From the NCBI GenBank assembly GCA_937864385.1, contig CALMJN010000312.1:1-6437 (forward strand): a DNA stretch of 6,437 bases, written 5' to 3'. Under the pieces are notes generated by a model. It was given only the letters and a program-made list of their open reading frames with translations. It was not told where the DNA came from and did not search any database. Origin of the DNA: an uncultured Methanosarcinales archaeon. GTDB taxonomy: Archaea > Halobacteriota > Methanosarcinia > Methanotrichales > Methanotrichaceae. The translations under genes were made by a program, and so were the position numbers. Shown here piece after piece: positions 4,405 through 6,437 of the stretch. Numbering within the stretch: the stretch's first letter is position 1; every line of letters starts with the position of its first letter.

Positions 4405-6437
4405 CTAATTTTCCTCCCCCAGCATCAGCATTAACTCCTTAGGACTGGTGACCGGCGGACGGCAGCTCTTGCCGCTGCAGATGTAGGCAGCGCTCTTGCC
4501 TTCGATTTTTGCCAGGCCTCTGGCGAATTCGGCCATCTCTGCCGTATCCTCTCCCCAGGAGAGGAGTACAGATTTGCTGGGCAGGAAGCGCTCTCTTATT
4601 GCTTTGAGCATCTCGATGGTGTCCTCATCTTCTTTTTCACCCGCCAGGGCGATCTGTAGGGCCGGTCCCAGGCCATAGTCCAGGGAGGAGAGAAGCATGG
4701 TGTATCCCAGAGTCTGGCCAGCCGTCGCTGCTCCCGAGGCTCCAGCCAGCTGCCAGGCTTTATTTTCCCATTCCGGCTGGCCGGTGAGATGGCTGAGCCG
4801 GAGAAGGTCCAGCATGGCCGCAGAATTCCCGGAGGGAATGGCTCCATCGCGAAATGTCTTCTCTCTCAGAGGAAGATCCGATGCATCATCTGGAGAAAAG
4901 AATAGTCCGCCTTTTTCATTATCCCAGAAATGCTCTATCATGGTCCGGGTCAGCATAGAGGCGGCACGGAGATACTTAGCCTCAAATAGCGTCTCATAGA
5001 GGTCGATCAGACCCCAGACGAGGAAGGCATAATCATCCAGGCAGCCGGATATCGCTGCACCTTCCCGGTAGGAATGAAACAGTCTGCCTTCTTCATCTTT
5101 CATCTCATTTAATATGAAATCCGCCGCTGCCGCTGCGGCATCGGCATATTCCGGCCGGTTTAGAGCCTGAGCCGCTTTGGCCAGGGCGGCTATCATCAGG
5201 CCGTTCCAGTCGGCCAGGATCTTGTCATCCTTTGGGGGATGCACCCTCTTTTCGCGCACAGCCAGCAGTCTCTCTCTGATGCCCTCCCAACGCCCCCAGA
5301 GATCGAACTCGCTTATGCCGAGCACCGATGCCGCATCCTTGAAGGTGGATCTGGCGATGAGAATATTCCTGCCCGCCTCGAAGTTGCCGCTCTCATAAAT
5401 ATCGAAGAGCCTTATCAGGAGGCGGAAATCCTCTCCATCCAGCACCTCTTTCAGCTCATCCGCCCTCCAGAGGTAGTATGCTCCCTCTTCACCCTCACTG
5501 TCGGCATCCTCGGCTGAAAAGAAGCCTCCCTGGGGGGAGGTCATATCCCGGAGCATATATTCCGAAATCTCCTGGACCGTCCGGGCATACTCCTTTTTTC
5601 CCGTGGCCTGGTAGGCCTCGGTATAGGCCATGACCATCATGGCCTGGTCGTAGAGCATCTTCTCAAAATGGGGAACCCGCCATCCTGCGTCGGTGGAGTA
5701 TCTGTGAAATCCTCCACCCAGGTGATCGAAGACGCCGCCCATGCGCATGGCTTGCAGGGTCTCTTCCACCATCTGCAGGGCAAAAGCGTCTTTGCTTCTC
5801 TTCCAGTAACGGAGAAGGAAAAGGAGGTTATGAGGAGCGGGAAACTTGGGAGCGCCGCCAAAGCCACCGTTTTGGGGATCATAGATGGATGCCAGGGCAT
5901 CATAGCCCCTCTTCAGAAGGGATTCGTCTAAAGCTTCATCCTCCGGGGACGGCCCGACCGGAGATTGCTTTAGATGATCCAGGATCTGGTCAGCCGATCG
6001 AAGCAATTCATCTCTGTTCTCCCGCCATAGCTCTCCTATCCTGGGAATGATCTCCAGCATCCCCGCCTGGCCGAAGCTCCCCCTCTTGGGAATATAGGTC
6101 GCGGCAAAGAAGGGCTTCTTGTCTGCAGTCATGATTATGGAAAGGGGCCAGCCTCCCCGGCCGGTCATGGCCAGGGCGGCCTTCATGTAGATCTGATCTA
6201 TATCCGGCCTCTCCTCCCGGTCCACCTTGATGCAGATGAAGGTTTGGTTCATCAGATCAGCAACCTCCGGATCCTGGAAGGACTCCCGGGCCATTACATG
6301 ACACCAGTGGCAGGTGGAGTAGCCCACGGATAGGAAGATCGGCCTGTCCTCTCTGGCGGCGGCCTGGAAGGCTTCATCGCCCCAGGGATACCAGTTCACG
6401 GGGTTGTGGGCATGCTGCAGGAGGTAGGGACTCTTCT
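4405..6437 (-). CDS. DUF255/YyaL/SPATA20-type protein: thioredoxin-like domain plus (alpha/alpha)6-barrel, 5' end outside the window
   Basis: A large soluble protein with 676 visible residues; the family is usually about 680-700 long. A GTG at 6399 might be taken as the start, but that codon is the Val of the conserved NPVNWYPWG. The frame runs on through [12 protein letters not shown] to the window edge, so the true start lies a few codons beyond 6437. Counting from that Val, the thioredoxin-like domain carries [10 protein letters not shown] with the CxxC pair C30/C33, then [13 protein letters not shown] (59-71). The barrel region shows [12 protein letters not shown] (near 230), [30 protein letters not shown] (near 290) and [12 protein letters not shown] (near 390). 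A C-terminal [10 protein letters not shown] motif closes the protein. Relatives are human SPATA20 and Bacillus YyaL; the barrel resembles N-acylglucosamine 2-epimerases, but no reaction is established. The right-hand neighbour is unseen; to the left it is separated from the RLAN genes by terminator-like hairpins. Confidence 0.95.
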   Translation of the reverse strand, partial: KSPYLLQHAHNPVNWYPWGDEAFQAAAREDRPIFLSVGYSTCHWCHVMARESFQDPEVADLMNQTFICIKVDREERPDIDQIYMKAALAMTGRGGWPLSIIMTADKKPFFAATYIPKRGSFGQAGMLEIIPRIGELWRENRDELLRSADQILDHLKQSPVGPSPEDEALDESLLKRGYDALASIYDPQNGGFGGAPKFPAPHNLLFLLRYWKRSKDAFALQMVEETLQAMRMGGVFDHLGGGFHRYSTDAGWRVPHFEKMLYDQAMMVMAYTEAYQATGKKEYARTVQEISEYMLRDMTSPQGGFFSAEDADSEGEEGAYYLWRADELKEVLDGEDFRLLIRLFDIYESGNFEAGRNILIARSTFKDAASVLGISEFDLWGRWEGIRERLLAVREKRVHPPKDDKILADWNGLMIAALAKAAQALNRPEYADAAAAAADFILNEMKDEEGRLFHSYREGAAISGCLDDYAFLVWGLIDLYETLFEAKYLRAASMLTRTMIEHFWDNEKGGLFFSPDDASDLPLREKTFRDGAIPSGNSAAMLDLLRLSHLTGQPEWENKAWQLAGASGAATAGQTLGYTMLLSSLDYGLGPALQIALAGEKEDEDTIEMLKAIRERFLPSKSVLLSWGEDTAEMAEFARGLAKIEGKSAAYICSGKSCRPPVTSPKELMLMLGEEN

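Noticed and set aside
1..6437. CRISPR array or other tandem repeat array
   Set aside because: No regularly spaced repeats were found at any scale; only the 8-bp pair at 4140 and 4158.

Overview
The window reads as a stretch of archaeal chromosome. A euryarchaeote is likely, and a methanogen of the Methanothrix/Methanosarcinales type would fit. The evidence is a GGTGAT-type Shine-Dalgarno site 6 nt before a start codon, TATA-box-like promoters with an A-rich BRE-like flank, oligo-T stretches after stop codons, and archaeal-looking protein variants. The lineage is an inference; no rRNA or tRNA is present to prove it. All genes lie on the minus strand, so the transcription order is from the right end to the left end. 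Nothing on the plus strand looks genic.

Right part (4405-6437): a long gene for a DUF255/YyaL/SPATA20-type protein, a thioredoxin-like domain fused to an (alpha/alpha)6-barrel. It is cut at the right edge, where only the first few N-terminal residues are missing. A 378-base gap follows (4027-4404). It holds a perfect 10-bp hairpin just after the stop, a second hairpin with a T-run that looks like a terminator, a possible TATA element, and a leader with short repeats and one doubtful 29-codon ORF.

Middle (571-4026): four genes that form a recognisable but biochemically little-known cassette. In order they are an RLAN-like domain protein, a RimK-like ATP-grasp ligase overlapping it by 8 nt, a YkgJ-type cysteine-cluster protein, and a GCS2-family (glutamate-cysteine ligase-like) amidoligase. 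In many bacteria the first two are one fused protein; here they are separate genes. Comparative genomics has linked RLAN/ATP-grasp proteins with GCS2 and metal-sulfur-cluster proteins and proposed that they make an unknown peptide or amide metabolite. A TATA box and a T-run between the second and third genes suggest two transcripts: RLAN plus ATP-grasp, and YkgJ plus GCS2.

Left part (1-519): the N-terminal 173 residues of an FAD-dependent pyridine nucleotide-disulfide oxidoreductase of the dihydrolipoamide dehydrogenase/mycothione reductase class, with an intact CxxxxC redox disulfide. It lacks a Shine-Dalgarno site and has a TATA-like box about 30 nt before its ATG, which suggests a leaderless transcript.

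Working model (inference): two ATP-dependent amidoligases, an RLAN accessory protein and a metal-binding Cys-cluster protein build or attach a small peptide-like product. The flanking disulfide reductase and thioredoxin-fold protein raise the possibility that this product, or the process, involves thiols.
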